From the NCBI RefSeq assembly GCF_026586805.1, contig NZ_JAPFHA010000033.1, positions 1 to 34,328 of the forward strand: a stretch of DNA of 34,328 bases, in the 5' to 3' direction. Both the position numbers and the translations under genes were made by a program. Positions 34,251 through 34,328 of the stretch are shown piece after piece. Under the pieces are notes generated by a model, which was not told the DNA's origin, ran no database searches, and was given only the letters and a program-made list of their open reading frames with translations. This stretch comes from Niveibacterium sp. 24ML. GTDB lineage: Bacteria; Pseudomonadota; Gammaproteobacteria; Burkholderiales; Rhodocyclaceae. Every line of letters begins with the position of its first letter. The first letter of the stretch is position 1.

Positions 34251-34328
34251 CCCTTAGGGAAGGTCTGAATAAGTGAGCGAGAGGGATGCAGCGCAAGGCG
34301 CGGCGCGCGCAGCGACCAAGCCATATCA

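Overview
The window reads as chromosome of a betaproteobacterium. Gene families such as RdgC, YaeQ, the CobD/CbiB-like family, YajQ and PurT, together with the GC-rich codon use right of 20.8 kb, suggest a Rhodocyclales- or Burkholderiales-like organism; the genus cannot be fixed from the sequence alone. No rRNA, tRNA, CRISPR array or insertion sequence was recognised.

Region 1 (1-20811, all + strand) is a surface-polysaccharide (O-antigen or exopolysaccharide) locus, packed with ATGA/TGATG stop-start overlaps. It holds: the C-terminal part of a coiled-coil protein built on a 168-bp tandem repeat (1-960); a GT4 glycosyltransferase and a paralogous double glycosyltransferase fusion (957-4429); a large polytopic membrane protein resembling GT-C enzymes (4398-6599); a CDP-3,6-dideoxyhexose pathway rfbF-rfbG-rfbH plus a reductase (6613-10872); a split transketolase (10869-12608); a GtrA-like flippase and a GtrB/DPM1-like polyprenyl-phosphate glycosyltransferase (12601-14005); gmd and rmd for GDP-D-rhamnose and two GT4 enzymes (14042-18276); a WbpM/FlaA1-like nucleotide-sugar dehydratase and a phosphoglycosyl transferase that probably starts glycan assembly (18290-20811). 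No wzx, wzy or ABC exporter lies in the window.

Region 2 (20812-34328) is GC-richer chromosomal backbone: rdgC-yaeQ (+); two paralogous periplasmic-TPR diguanylate cyclases behind murB (- strand); divergently yajQ (a cyclic-di-GMP-binding family member), a tiny YjfB-like motility protein, a Nudix CoA pyrophosphatase and a CobD/CbiB-like membrane protein; a heavily decayed thiolase pseudogene; an orphan MalE-like binding protein with a clear terminator; and purT.

The best candidate for an undescribed system is the 4.4-14.0 kb block. The CDP-3,6-dideoxy-4-ketohexose route feeds directly into a two-gene transketolase and a short-chain reductase, followed by Und-P transferase and flippase genes. 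By analogy with yersiniose formation (YerE/YerF), I infer that the transketolase adds a two-carbon hydroxyacyl unit to the C4 ketone, giving a 4-C-branched 3,6-dideoxy sugar. This sugar may then be passed through undecaprenyl phosphate and attached in the periplasm. A second theme is cyclic-di-GMP: two cyclases with different inhibitory sites, YajQ and a motility-family peptide lie next to the polysaccharide locus.
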